From Trichomonas tenax (taxonomy: Eukaryota; Parabasalia; Trichomonadida; Trichomonadidae), in assembly GCA_023091735.1 (NCBI GenBank), contig JALKBU010000061.1:1-64000 (forward strand): DNA of 64,000 bases. The letters run 5' to 3'. The notes under the pieces were generated by a model, which worked only from the letters and a program-made list of their open reading frames with translations, searched no databases and was not told where the DNA came from. The position numbers and the translations under genes were made by a program. Positions 37,814 to 48,100 of this stretch are shown here, piece after piece. Each line of letters starts with the position of its first letter. Within the stretch, counting starts at the first letter, position 1.

Positions 37814-40361
37814 ATGAAATTAGGGTCTGACACTAATTTTGAAAACGTCTTTTTATTTTTTACATTTGGAAAAGACAAAACCTCCCTCTTTACAAACTTT
37901 GACATTCACGGCAAGTTTGGATTGGGAACTTGAAACAAATTCGGCAGCACCGCAGTTATCATTATCTTTCCCATCGCAATTCGCAAAACCAAATAATCAC
38001 CTCGCGATTGATACAAAAATTTCATCAAAATCATTCTCATCGAGTAAACAGCAGAAAATTGATGACTCCTTTTTGTTCAATTCGTTAACTACACCATTTT
38101 TATTCAAGATTGAATTTAAAAATTCTTCACATAGAAGCAAAACCGGCTCAAGTGGCCACAAAAAGACATCAGAAGGATCTACAAAATCTCATAGCAGACA
38201 CCAAAAAGAAACAGATCAAAATGCAAATCAAGAACAAGAAAAATCAATAGAAAATGAAGTAGAAGTTGTAGAATCTCCAAGAAAGGATCATAGAAAGCAC
38301 AAATCTACATTAGAACAAAATGAAATAAAAGACGTTGAAAAATCCGTAGATATTGAATCAATTTCAATAGAAACACCTAAGAAATCGCATAGAAGACATA
38401 AAAATACGTCAGAACAAACAGAAAACAAAGATAATGAAAAATCAATTGATAATGAAAATAAATCTGTTGATAATAGCGAGAAATCACAAAGAAAACATAA
38501 AAGCACTAAAGAAGCAAACGAAAGCAAAGATGACTCAAACACTTTAGATAATTCATTATCACAAGATACTCCAAAAAGATCTCACAGAAGATATCGATCT
38601 AAATCTGAACAAAATGAGTTTCAAACAAAAACAGAAACGCCAAAGAAGTCTCACCGACACAGAAATTCTGAGAATCAAGACAATTCAAAACCAATTGAAG
38701 ATGTTACCACATCAACAGCATCAAAGAAATCTCATCATCACAAAAAGACTCCTGAACAAAATGAAATCGACAATAATGATGACAACGAATCAACAGCATC
38801 TAAAAAATCACACAAAAGTTACATAAAATCATCTAAACAGGCAGAAGATAAATCAATTGATCAAAACGAAAAACAAAGAACGCATAAAAACACTTCAGAG
38901 CAAAATGATCAAAATAAAAAACATAGATCAAAATCATCATCTTCAGATGTTCTCTATATACAAGTTGACGGACACAGTTTATTCTTTCCTAACAGTGTCA
39001 GTGCTTCATCAAAGATTTGCCCTCCTGGTTTCAAGAAATTCAATTTCACGATAACAGTAAGTTCACCTCTTTTAACCGATTATGTTCTAAAGAGATTCGC
39101 TCCAGCATTTCTTCATGTTCAGCAGATTGGTAATGCAAAAGAAGAACTGTTTTTGACTGTGAATGATACAGCAATATTATCTGATAACAATATTGTGAAT
39201 TCACTTTTGATTTTCACGCCAAGAGAACAAAGAGAGCTCAACATCTGTCTCTATAATAAAAGAACAAATAACAAAAGCATAGCTGGAAATGGACTTGTTA
39301 AACAAGGTCATAGTAGTAGCAAACCTATTGGAAGCATGATATATTTATTACTTCCAAAGAGAGCAAAGAAATTATTGATTGGATCGATCCAACTCACATT
39401 AGAAACATTAGATCCTGCTGATAAATACGGTGCCCCAACTCTCCCAACAGTTAAAGATACACCTGAAAAAGATGGTGGAGAGCCATCAAATTCACAGTTC
39501 TATAGGTGGATTGCTTCAACAGCAAGAAACTCCGAAGGAGTCAAATTCTGCAGAAAATTAATGACCTTCATAAATGAAATCAATAAAGATTTTCCGAACT
39601 ATAGGAAAGCTGTAAAGACAAATTTCGATGTTATTACAGGGTTCCATATTTCGACACCAAAAGAAGATCTGTTTGTTATTGAAACTCGAGCAACAGAACC
39701 CAAAAATTCATCAGTGCAATTATCACAAATATTAAATGAATCTCCATATTCCGTTCACATTGTTGCGAACACAACTGTTAGTTATCAATCGCCAAGATTA
39801 TTTAGAAGACTTGATTCTTTGTTTGTTGATATCTCATTGCCTATTTCTGTTGCTGAGTTCGTTAGAATTGAAGGTTTATACATTCGAAGATCGAAGTTTT
39901 CTTCTCTATTCTCTGTTGCTCAAAAATTATTTGATTTATTCACCGTTCATGATTGCGGCGTGGATTTATATTATCCAGCATATAAAGAACTAAGAGATCT
40001 TTCAAAGCGACTAATAGATCTTCACGCAGCTCCTTTCTCGGAGTTTGAAGTCAAACCTCCAACGTCAGAACCATCTGAAACATTCGATCGAAGGTTTTTG
40101 CTCTTAGACAAGAATAAATCAAATAGAATCAGTAGGAAACCTTCACTGCAAAAGGTGATAGAGACAAAACAAGAACAGTTCCAGAGTGAAGAGCCAGTTA
40201 TTCTTAAACCCGAACCTAAACAAATTTTAGTAATGAAAATGAAGAAGAGAGCACCATCAATGAAAGAACATATTCCAATATCAACACCTCCAATATCAGT
40301 TTATTACAACTCAGGTCGAATGAGCGCAAGAAGGCGCAAAACATTTAATATTAATGAATAA
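37814..40361 (+). CDS. KSHRRH-repeat low-complexity protein, 5' end unresolved
   Basis: A long frame, open from 37824 to 40361, encodes about 845 residues, but its first ATG lies some 500 codons in. The nearest upstream ATG (37814) is in another frame, so a one-base indel near 37824-37930 or an unseen intron must be assumed. Residues about 20-95 look like a beta-rich domain. About 100-365 are a degenerate tandem array of TPKKSHRRHKNTSEQ-type units, rich in Lys/His/Glu/Asn. About 370-760 are a globular, unrecognised region (SDVLYIQVDGHSLFFPNSVS; FYRWIASTARNSEGVKFCRK). The tail is basic. I cannot name a function. Whether it is a live gene with a sequencing error or a young pseudogene is open. 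Confidence 0.6.
38150..38935 (+). repeat. Degenerate coding repeat, KKSHRRHK/TSEQNE units
   Basis: At least eight units of about 30-40 codons each contain S(H/Q)R(R/K)H(K/R) followed by a Ser/Thr-Glu-Gln-Asn run. They lie at about 38187, 38290, 38385, 38490, 38583, 38650, 38730 and 38870. Unit order is irregular. Confidence 0.7.
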
Positions 40362-41270
40362 TTTAAAATGTTAATTTTTGTTTGATTTAAATATTATATT
40401 TATGTTTGATTAACAAATTACAGTATAGGAGTTATAATGCTATATGATTATTAATCAATATTGAATATGAAAAAATATTGTTGGGACTTTTTGGATGACA
40501 AAATAAATAATTAGTGTGCCAGAGATTTTTTAAAGGCTTTCATATAGGTAAAGAGTACGAATTAACATATTGAATATGAAAGTTGATTTGAAGTAAAAAC
40601 AATAGCAAGTTCAATAGTCAGTGATGCAAGAACTGATTTAAAACATTAAACTGAATGCTCCCACAAAGAAGGAATTAATGAAATCCAAAAAAAATTGATC
40701 GAACTAATATAAAATGAAATTAACTGGTCACACTGACAGCAGTGACCTATCATGTATATTCATTGCCTATTTTCACTCTGAAACCAAGTTAATAGCATAT
40801 GAATGTAAAAAATAAAATTATTGGGGAATTTACCAAAATTGAAATCTTACTGATTTAACATCACAGAAATGGTAGTTTACAGTGCAAATATACCATCAAA
40901 TCGATGAAACGATACATTCCTGAAAAATTCTATTGAAAAATTTAGTTGAATTTTTTTACAGTTGACTTTTTTGAGTTTTGCGATTTTTAACGAGTAAACA
41001 CTATCAAGCCAAACTGAGAAGACATTTAAGTGCTTTTCAGGGGGCTGAGTATGTTTATAGCATTTGCTTGTCTATTTAACTTGAGGATCTCCATGCCTCA
41101 ATGAGATTTCAACGAATTTTGATATGTAAAATAACGAAAGTTACCGTTTTTGACACTTATTATCTGATATTTGTCATGTAAAGTCGAAAATTTGATATGT
41201 AATGTTACCAATGAGCAAATTTTGTGAGAACTTGAGGTAGGATAACATTATGTATACTCAATGTATGAGC
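40362..41270. other. AT-rich spacer with a partial repeat copy
   Basis: No gene. At 40961-41000 it holds TTTTGCGATTTTTAACGAGT followed by AAAC, the same end block as the inverted repeats at 41.3 and 43.9 kb, oriented like the right copy. The following 70 bases are weakly similar too. Confidence 0.5.
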
Positions 41271-41612
41271 AAAGGAATGCCGTTTGACTCCTGCGCGTAG
41301 CATATTTTTTCTTTTCTATTTTTTTGATTTCTCTACCGGAACTCTAGCAAAAATAAGAGAGCGAACGCTATAATAGTGAGATGGATTTGTTATAATCATC
41401 AAAGAGATTCATAACAGAAGCCAATTAATGATTTGTAATGGGTTTCTGTTTGTAATCATATGATATCATGTTTAAGTAATACTTTGCTAAGATCATGAAA
41501 CAGATTGCACCACTAGAATCAGCACCCATAAAAAGTACGTAAATGTTTCATCAGATTCGTCCATGAAGGGGGTTTACTCGTTAAAAATCGCAAAACTCAA
41601 AAAGTGGAGCCG
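41271..41612 (+). repeat. Left inverted-repeat arm with B-box-like end
   Basis: It begins with a tRNA-3'-end-like string, GCCGTTTGACTCCTGCGCGT, followed by a T-rich run, and ends in the block ACTCGTTAAAAATCGCAAAA. It matches 43868-44221 inverted. Confidence 0.75.
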
Positions 41613-42679
41613 AAAAATATTGTATTGCTGATTACTATAAACGCATTATTGCTAGAAATGATTAAATATAGTTCCAGAATTCGTTTATGATTGAAGAAAA
41701 AAAATTAAAATCAATAACATAAAAATTCAGTGGATTTTAATCGCAGTAAATGTGACAACAGAAAATTCAGAGATTTTATCGTGAAGGAAATGTGACGAAC
41801 CATTTGAGGGAATTTTAATCTTCATAAAATGTGACAATGATTTAAATGATACTGAAGAGTTATTTGCGAAATAGAATACAAAAAGTCTCTTGCAACGAAA
41901 AGTCTATTTTTCAAGTATTTTTGAATCTTAAGGAATGAGTTATAACGCCTGATATAAGATTTTATAAAGCTCTGAAAATGAAATTTCATCCTTTCATTTT
42001 AATTGAAGCTTTTAATCTATTGCTCAATAATAATGCATAAAATAATTCGTTCATTGAAATTTTTTATGACAATTTTTGGTTGTTTTACTTAATGTTTTAG
42101 CACTGTACATAAATTGAAAAATTAAGCATCACACACAATAATTCAAATATTTCTATTCGAAGTTCAAAAATGGCCCGAGATAAAACAATTATGGAATTCA
42201 AATAAATTTATTCGACTTATTATGGGGAAAAAGTGATGTGAAGTAAAGAAAAATAAGCCAATCATACATCTTTTACTAAAGTGTTTTCGGTTGTTTAAAC
42301 CAATGACTAACATTTACATTCAATTTTTTATTTTTGATAGCTTTTGTAAGTATTAAACTTTTCAAAAAAATGAATACAATTGTAAACATCATAAATATTT
42401 TTCAACCCACACTTTAAATAAAAGATATATAAATAATATACAATCATTTCACACAATTGAATTTTAAACATTCAATTTTAATTTAAGCATAATTAGATTT
42501 CTAATACTATTCTGGATCATTCAATTTCAACAACTTTCTATAGTATTTGAATATTTGAATCTAACCTCAAAAATTTGTGAGCGCAATAGCTCAACTTAAA
42601 TTGATATATGATAGCTAAATATATTCTTTTCGTTCACAACTTTTATTTAAAACCGCTTTTTGTTCATTATTTTACAACG
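41613..42679. other. Upstream region of the pseudokinase gene
   Basis: AT-rich with no gene. At 41700-41840 three imperfect repeats of a TTTTAATC...AAATGTGACAA pattern occur (about 41735, 41780 and 41815). Confidence 0.4.
42664..42670 (+). promoter_or_regulatory. Initiator-like element deciding the pseudokinase start
   Basis: TCATTAT matches the initiator consensus and sits 14 bases before ATG 42680. It lies inside the upstream frame extension, arguing that the ATG at 42608 is not used. Confidence 0.55.
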
Positions 42680-43585
42680 ATGAGTTTAGATAATAAAGAG
42701 ATCAATCGTATATTAAGTGACCACAACTATCAGTTTGTTCAGGCCTGCTTCCAGGAAGGCAACAACACATATCTTGAAGTAAAACACAAAAATTTTAGTC
42801 AATCTTTTATTTGCAAAGTTACACAAGTGCAAAGAGTCCATGACATAGAGTGCAAAATTCTTTCTAACATAAACCACAAGAATGTCATTAAGTTCATCGA
42901 AGCTTTTAGTGATAGAAGTTATTTTTTTATTATGACAGAATGCTTTACTGATTCTAACCTCGAAAGGATCAGAGGTGTTCCTCGTGAAGGAGTAAGAATG
43001 TTTGCTCTCCAACTCTTAAGTGCAATCGAATGCTTACACAGTTCTGGTATTTACATTTCGAACATTTCTCCTAAAAACATATTCATCGACAGGATGGGCA
43101 TGTTAAAGATTGTCGATTTTCAATATGCAGCACTAATACCAAAGCGTTACTGCTTGAATTTTACATTCCACAACCCATATCCTGCACCTGAAGTGTGCAA
43201 AGGGACTCCTTATAATCCTAGATTAGCTGACATTTGGTCTTTCGGCATTATTTTATACTACTTAGTTAACGCGAGATATCCAATCCAGGGATTTACTGAT
43301 CTCGAAACTTATCTTAAGAATATTGAAGAACTTAGGGCCTCTTTTGAAGCTAACAATGAAATGCTTCATTGCAAGATTCTCCAATCTTTATTGGTCGAAA
43401 ATCCAGCGGAAAGACCAAATTTGGATGCCATCTCAAGATCTTTCGGCCTCATCAAAGTCAAATTACCAAAAGGCACATTAGATCTCAACAAATCTTCATT
43501 AGATCTTGTTCTTCATCGCCGTGCAAAAGTTAAACCTGTCCACATGAACATCTGCGCACAAGTTCACGCTTTTAACTCTGTTTAA
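42680..43585 (+). CDS. Kinase-fold protein lacking catalytic residues (pseudokinase)
   Basis: The 301-aa product has a CAMK-like kinase fold throughout: FICK with Lys46, HDIE with Glu57, HSSGIYISNISPKNIFI, PAPEV, and LADIWSFGIILYYL. HRD is replaced by ISN (126-128), so the catalytic Asp is Asn. DFG is DFQ (146-148). The glycine loop has a single Gly. Lys, Glu and the DFx Asp remain, so nucleotide binding is possible but phosphotransfer is doubtful (inference). The frame opens at ATG 42608, adding 24 hydrophobic residues, but a TCATTAT initiator between the two ATGs favours 42680. The gene is intact and sits alone between two inverted repeats. Confidence 0.82.
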   Translation: MSLDNKEINRILSDHNYQFVQACFQEGNNTYLEVKHKNFSQSFICKVTQVQRVHDIECKILSNINHKNVIKFIEAFSDRSYFFIMTECFTDSNLERIRGVPREGVRMFALQLLSAIECLHSSGIYISNISPKNIFIDRMGMLKIVDFQYAALIPKRYCLNFTFHNPYPAPEVCKGTPYNPRLADIWSFGIILYYLVNARYPIQGFTDLETYLKNIEELRASFEANNEMLHCKILQSLLVENPAERPNLDAISRSFGLIKVKLPKGTLDLNKSSLDLVLHRRAKVKPVHMNICAQVHAFNSV

Positions 43586-43867
43586 TTTGTTTTTTATTTG
43601 TAAATAGATTGTTTTGTTTTTAAAAATTATCCGGAAAAAATTGCCATAAATTGAATACTTTACAAGACGATACATAAAATACATATAGAGGCAGAGAAAG
43701 TTTGTCCTTGATGATGTTCTAACCATCCTCGTCCCTTCCACAATCACACACTCTGCTTTCTGTCCTACAGCAAAGAACTCAATTTGGGCTAGATGATACC
43801 ATTGATCAATGCATCACTTAAATAAATGAATTTGTGGTTCCAGAAAGAAATCAAGCAACAATAACAG

Positions 43868-44221
43868 GGCTCCACTTTTTTCTCGTTGACCTTTTTAAGT
43901 TTTGCGATTTTTAACGAGTAACCCTCTTCCTGGACGAATCGGATGAAACATTTACGTACTTTTTATGGGTGCTGATTCTAGTGGTGCAATCTGTTTCATG
44001 ATCTTAGCAAGGTATTACTTAAACATGATATCATATGATTACAAACAGAAACCCATTACAAATCATTAATAGGCTTCTGTTATGAATCTCTTTGATGATT
44101 ATAACAAATCCATCTCACTATTATAGCGTTCGCTCTCTTATTTTTGCTAGAATTCCGGTAGAAAAATCAAAAAATAAAAAAGAAAAAATAGGCTACGCGC
44201 AGGATTCAAACGGCATTCCTT
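43868..44221 (-). repeat. Right inverted-repeat arm with B-box-like end
   Basis: This is the inverted copy of 41271-41612. It carries about 14 extra bases near its inner end (CTCGTTGACC). On the minus strand its outer end reads GCCGTTTGAATCCTGCGCGT. Confidence 0.75.
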
Positions 44222-45174
44222 CAATAACTACGATTATTGATCAAGCAATTGATGGAATATCTATTTCAACTCTTACTTTACCTCGAAGTGTATATTTTAA
44301 CGAATCAATAGATCAAATATATGTCATGTCATGCAATTATCGAACCCTATAAAACTTCGACTAGATATTTTATAATTTCTGATTGCACTAGGCTTTCTTC
44401 CATTTATTATTATGGAAGTACTATTCCAGTAATCTAACAATAAAACCCAACATTTATGTTGTGCAACAAAATATTACAGAAATAAATGGCATCAAAACAA
44501 TTTTCATTCCTCAGTATACAGTGGCCAAGAAATCATGTCCATTCAATAGATATAGTTTCCTCTCAATTAACTTAAAATTATATGTTTTCATTTTTATGAT
44601 CATAAAGCGGGGGTGTCACGAAATAGTTTCACTTTTGCATAATGAGACTTGGATTATGTTGAATATGAAGGTGTTCGATATTTCATCAAAATAAATGCCA
44701 ACATCGCCACTGTTGGAGATCACAACTTAACATTTGTTCACAAAATTTAAGAATATATTCAATATTGACTATAAAGGCAAAACGTACAATGTTACAACAA
44801 TAAGTAATAACACTTTCAAAAGCTGTCGACATATTTCATCAGTTATTATTCCTGAAGGTTTAATTTCCATCGAAAACTATGCTTTTTACCAGAGCGGCTT
44901 TACAGCTGATTTTCTTGCATTGCCGCAATCATTACAAACTATTGGAAACTTGGTTTTCTCTGAAAATAAAATTAAAGATGTCTATATCGGATCAAAGATT
45001 GAGTCCATTGGAGTATTAACTTTTGCAAGAACAAATGTCAAAAGATTTATTGTAAATGAAACAAATCAATATTTTTCGAATGATGAACAATATTGTTTAT
45101 ATTCCAAAGATAAATCGATTCTAATTCAAGCATCTGAATTTGTAGATAAACATCTCCTTCTGAAACATCCCTAA
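44222..45174 (+). pseudogene. Truncated, broken BspA-like leucine-rich repeat gene
   Basis: Fragments in shifting plus-strand frames resemble the BspA/LRR_5 surface proteins common in trichomonads: GISISTLTLPRSVYF (about 44255), SDCTRLSSIYYYGST (about 44380), and the longest piece 44734-45174 with SSVIIPEGLISIENYAFYQS, LPQSLQTIGNLVF and SKIESIGVLTFA. The pieces are separated by stops and shifts. The last lacks an ATG. The 5' part stops exactly at the inverted-repeat arm ending at 44221, suggesting that the insertion removed or displaced the rest. Intact relatives bind host surfaces or matrix (family knowledge); this copy cannot be functional. Confidence 0.6.
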
Positions 45175-45736
45175 GATGGCAGTCAATTGATGGTATATCT
45201 ATTAACGATCAATATGCTTGAAAAGATTTCTAATGATATATCATATAGGCGATATTATTGATGTCTGAATGATACAATTAATACATAATATACTTCTCAA
45301 TAAAAACTTATTCGTTTTGATGATGCATTTCTAATATTATTATCGAAATATCATGAAAAACTATAAAATATGAGTAACTGCCATTAACAAAGCAAATTTA
45401 AAATAACATATATAAGTAGTTATTATTCGTATTATTATACAGCTTCAATTCAAAATTTTGAGAAATTCATAATGATTTTTAAAATCATTATATAGCCACC
45501 TTTTACAATAAATCTATTCTTAATTTTATAAATAATAATGAATGATAACTTTATTTTGCTATTTTGTCATATAATTGAAATTAAATGATTTCAAATATCC
45601 AAAATTGAGTCAATTTTCATTAGCAAAATATCAATGAAACAGTGTGTAGAGTACGGAACGATCAAAAACAAGTAAATTAATAAACGCCTAAAATCGGTTA
45701 TTATAACGGAATAAGAAAAAAACTAAAAATTACAAA
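45175..45736. other. Spacer upstream of the Sel1/ankyrin gene
   Basis: AT-rich and gene-less. TAACGG lies about 37 bp before the start codon (near 45700) and resembles a Myb recognition core. Nothing else. Confidence 0.4.
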
Positions 45737-48100
45737 ATGGCTTTGAAGTTGACATACGCTGACTCTCTGTTCAACACGGGGTCGTATTCGATCATCCACA
45801 ACGGCGACGAATACAACGTTGATCCCGTTCTCTTCTTAAAATATTCGAGAAAATTCGCACAATTATTTAATTTCAACGAAAATCATATTGAAATTAACGA
45901 TAATTACGAGAAAGCGACGTTTGATCTCTTTATTCAAGCTTGCCAGTGCCAGCAAATCGAAATCAAAGGCGCAGAATCAGTTTATTTGCTGCTTCTCGCG
46001 GAGCACTGGGAGGCGACGACACTGGTGACGAAAATCGAAGAAATCATCAAGACATCAATTCCAGCGAAAATCATTTTAGAATTATATAATAAATTCCTTG
46101 GAACTGACTTTCCGATCGAAAGACTTGAGGCAATCATGACAGCTTGCCTCCCAAGGTACGTCATTGAGCCTCTTTTCCCGACACTCCCTTACGAAGTCAT
46201 AGATCGCATCATTCACACCTCAAGAGCAAAAATTGATCCACTTCAGATACTCAAACTCTGCTATGCTGTCGCCGATCGTCACGGCCTCCGCTCAGTTGGA
46301 ATCATTCCGAACACTTCATTCGATGATTTGCCGAAAGATGTCGTTCTTCAGGTCGCTGAGCTTTGCGAGCAATGCACAAACGATGGTCTCGCTCAGTTCT
46401 TCACAGCTATGGGCCGCCTTTTGAGAAATGCCTGCGATGAGTCGAAAGGCGGCGCTCAGTTCGAAGCACAGTGGCGTTCGGGCGAAGAAGGCAATTGGAA
46501 CGTTGCTTACGACTTCTACAAGGAGATCCTCGACTTCCAGGCCGAACAGGTTCGCCAGGAGGACGGCGATGAAGCTGCAGAGAACATCGAGCCATCATCG
46601 ACAGCAAACGCATTCCTCAAGATCGCTGCAGATAAGGGTAACTTGGAAGCTCAGTACAAGTACTCTCTTTACTTGTTCGAGCACGCTCACAACGAAACAC
46701 AGCGTCAGATCGCTCTTAACTACATGATTCAGGCCGCTGCTGAGTCCAATGGTGATGCTATTGCTTACCTTAAGGATGCCTTCCCAATCCAAATAGTCCC
46801 AACAAACATGAAGCAATTCGTTTACTCAGATCTCACGTTACAGAACCTTCTTCTCAATCTCAACAAGCGCAACTTGCACAACGTTAAGTCTTCTATCTAT
46901 GCACTTATCTTTGGTATCGAGCGCGATGGCATTTCCGTTCTCACATCAAATATTATGCGTGCTGTCCAAATTCGCCAACGCGATATGCTCTTGTTCGCTG
47001 ATATCGTTTTCTACTTGCAGAACAGTGCAAACTCCAACAACAACTATGGACAACTCGCAGACTCATTGTACACGCACATCATGGAATCATTTGCAACAGA
47101 AGAACCACGCGGAAAGCAATTCGCTCTTGGCCGCTTCTTGTATCTTCTCAATCGTCTTGGCGTCTTCCAGAACAAAGACATTGCAGACAAACTCTACAAC
47201 TGGATGGTCCAGAACGAGGCTCTTACACAGTCAAGGATGATCTTGTTCTACTACTTCGCTCCACTCCTCGAGCGCACACACAAGGACATCTATCGCAACC
47301 TCACAACAAACGCTTTCGAGGAATCCATGGGATGCCTCGACAAGCAGATCCAGGAGTTCCGCGACAAGCTTGAAGTCTACAAGCAGAACGAGTGGGAGAA
47401 GTTCTACAAAGTTCGCGAATCAATGCAGTACTCAACAGATCTCGGTGCTGCTATTGCCAACGATGATCTTGGTAAGTTCCAAGCACTTACAAAGGATGCA
47501 GACTTCGACTTCAACATGAAGATCACAAACGACATATACGATCTTGGCATTGATGAGACAGAAGAAATTACTTTATTGCAATATGCTTGCATCCAGGGTT
47601 CACAATGCATCTTCACATATCTTCTTCAGCGTGGTTATGTCCCAATGAAGGATATAGACGCAATCACAATCATCTGCGCTATCATCGGTCAGCGCCGCTT
47701 CATCACAGACTTCGTTGTAACACAGATGAAGGATAAGGTCGAAGTATTCAGACTTGCTGCTGAATTCCAGAACCTTCAGATTCTCGCACAGCACTTCAAG
47801 AGCGGATTCCCAGTCTCAGATCCAGATGAGGATGGTAGAACTGCTCTTCACTTCGCTACAGAGAGAGGCCATATCGATATGGTCAGAATCTTGATCTCTC
47901 TTGATGGCTCTGATATAAACAAGAGAGATATTGAAGGATATACACCGCTCCATATTGCAGCAATCAACAATAGCATCGAGTTAGTCAGAATCCTTATTGT
48001 ATTCAGAGGAATTGCACTCGACTGCAGAACTAATAATAACGAATTGCCATATGATCTTGCAACAAGAGATGATGTTAAGGCACTTCTCAAGAAGAAGTAA
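45737..48100 (+). CDS. Large protein with BTB-like start, Sel1-type and ankyrin repeats
   Basis: The 787-aa product begins with a BTB/POZ-like fold (about 15-120: YSIIHNGDEYNVDPVLFLKY and LFNFNENHIEINDNYEKATF). A helical region of about 120-290 follows. Sel1/TPR-like segments come next (about 285-345: NAFLKIAADKGNLEAQYKYS, NYMIQAAAESNGDAIAYL). After a long helical middle, ankyrin repeats lie at about 590-787 (EEITLLQYACIQGSQCIFTY, DGRTALHFATERGHIDMVRI, IEGYTPLHIAAINNSIELVR). This combination is typical of trichomonad expansions and of adaptor proteins. A role in protein assembly or ubiquitin-ligase recruitment is possible but unproven. Codon use is relatively GC-rich, suggesting good expression. 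Confidence 0.8.
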   Translation: MALKLTYADSLFNTGSYSIIHNGDEYNVDPVLFLKYSRKFAQLFNFNENHIEINDNYEKATFDLFIQACQCQQIEIKGAESVYLLLLAEHWEATTLVTKIEEIIKTSIPAKIILELYNKFLGTDFPIERLEAIMTACLPRYVIEPLFPTLPYEVIDRIIHTSRAKIDPLQILKLCYAVADRHGLRSVGIIPNTSFDDLPKDVVLQVAELCEQCTNDGLAQFFTAMGRLLRNACDESKGGAQFEAQWRSGEEGNWNVAYDFYKEILDFQAEQVRQEDGDEAAENIEPSSTANAFLKIAADKGNLEAQYKYSLYLFEHAHNETQRQIALNYMIQAAAESNGDAIAYLKDAFPIQIVPTNMKQFVYSDLTLQNLLLNLNKRNLHNVKSSIYALIFGIERDGISVLTSNIMRAVQIRQRDMLLFADIVFYLQNSANSNNNYGQLADSLYTHIMESFATEEPRGKQFALGRFLYLLNRLGVFQNKDIADKLYNWMVQNEALTQSRMILFYYFAPLLERTHKDIYRNLTTNAFEESMGCLDKQIQEFRDKLEVYKQNEWEKFYKVRESMQYSTDLGAAIANDDLGKFQALTKDADFDFNMKITNDIYDLGIDETEEITLLQYACIQGSQCIFTYLLQRGYVPMKDIDAITIICAIIGQRRFITDFVVTQMKDKVEVFRLAAEFQNLQILAQHFKSGFPVSDPDEDGRTALHFATERGHIDMVRILISLDGSDINKRDIEGYTPLHIAAINNSIELVRILIVFRGIALDCRTNNNELPYDLATRDDVKALLKKK

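Larger units (their letters stand above)
41271..44221. mobile_element. Pseudokinase gene enclosed by inverted repeats of about 345 bp
   Basis: A 342-bp left arm (41271-41612) and a 354-bp right arm (43868-44221) are inverted copies, roughly 90% identical by eye. They enclose 2.25 kb holding one complete gene. The outer ends are AAAGGAATGCCGTTTGA and its complement; the inner ends are GTGGAGCC/GGCTCCAC. No target duplication is obvious, and the right arm directly abuts (and probably truncates) a BspA-like fragment. It is either one composite element or two independent insertions of the same repeat in opposite directions. Confidence 0.5.

Noticed and set aside
37841..38000. Spliceosomal intron at the 5' end of the KSHRRH gene
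   Set aside because: I found neither a GTAYGT donor nor the conserved ACTAACACACAG-type 3' signal known from trichomonad introns.
42608..42679. 24-residue hydrophobic N-terminal extension of the pseudokinase (possible anchor)
   Set aside because: An initiator match lies between the two ATGs, so the downstream ATG is more likely.
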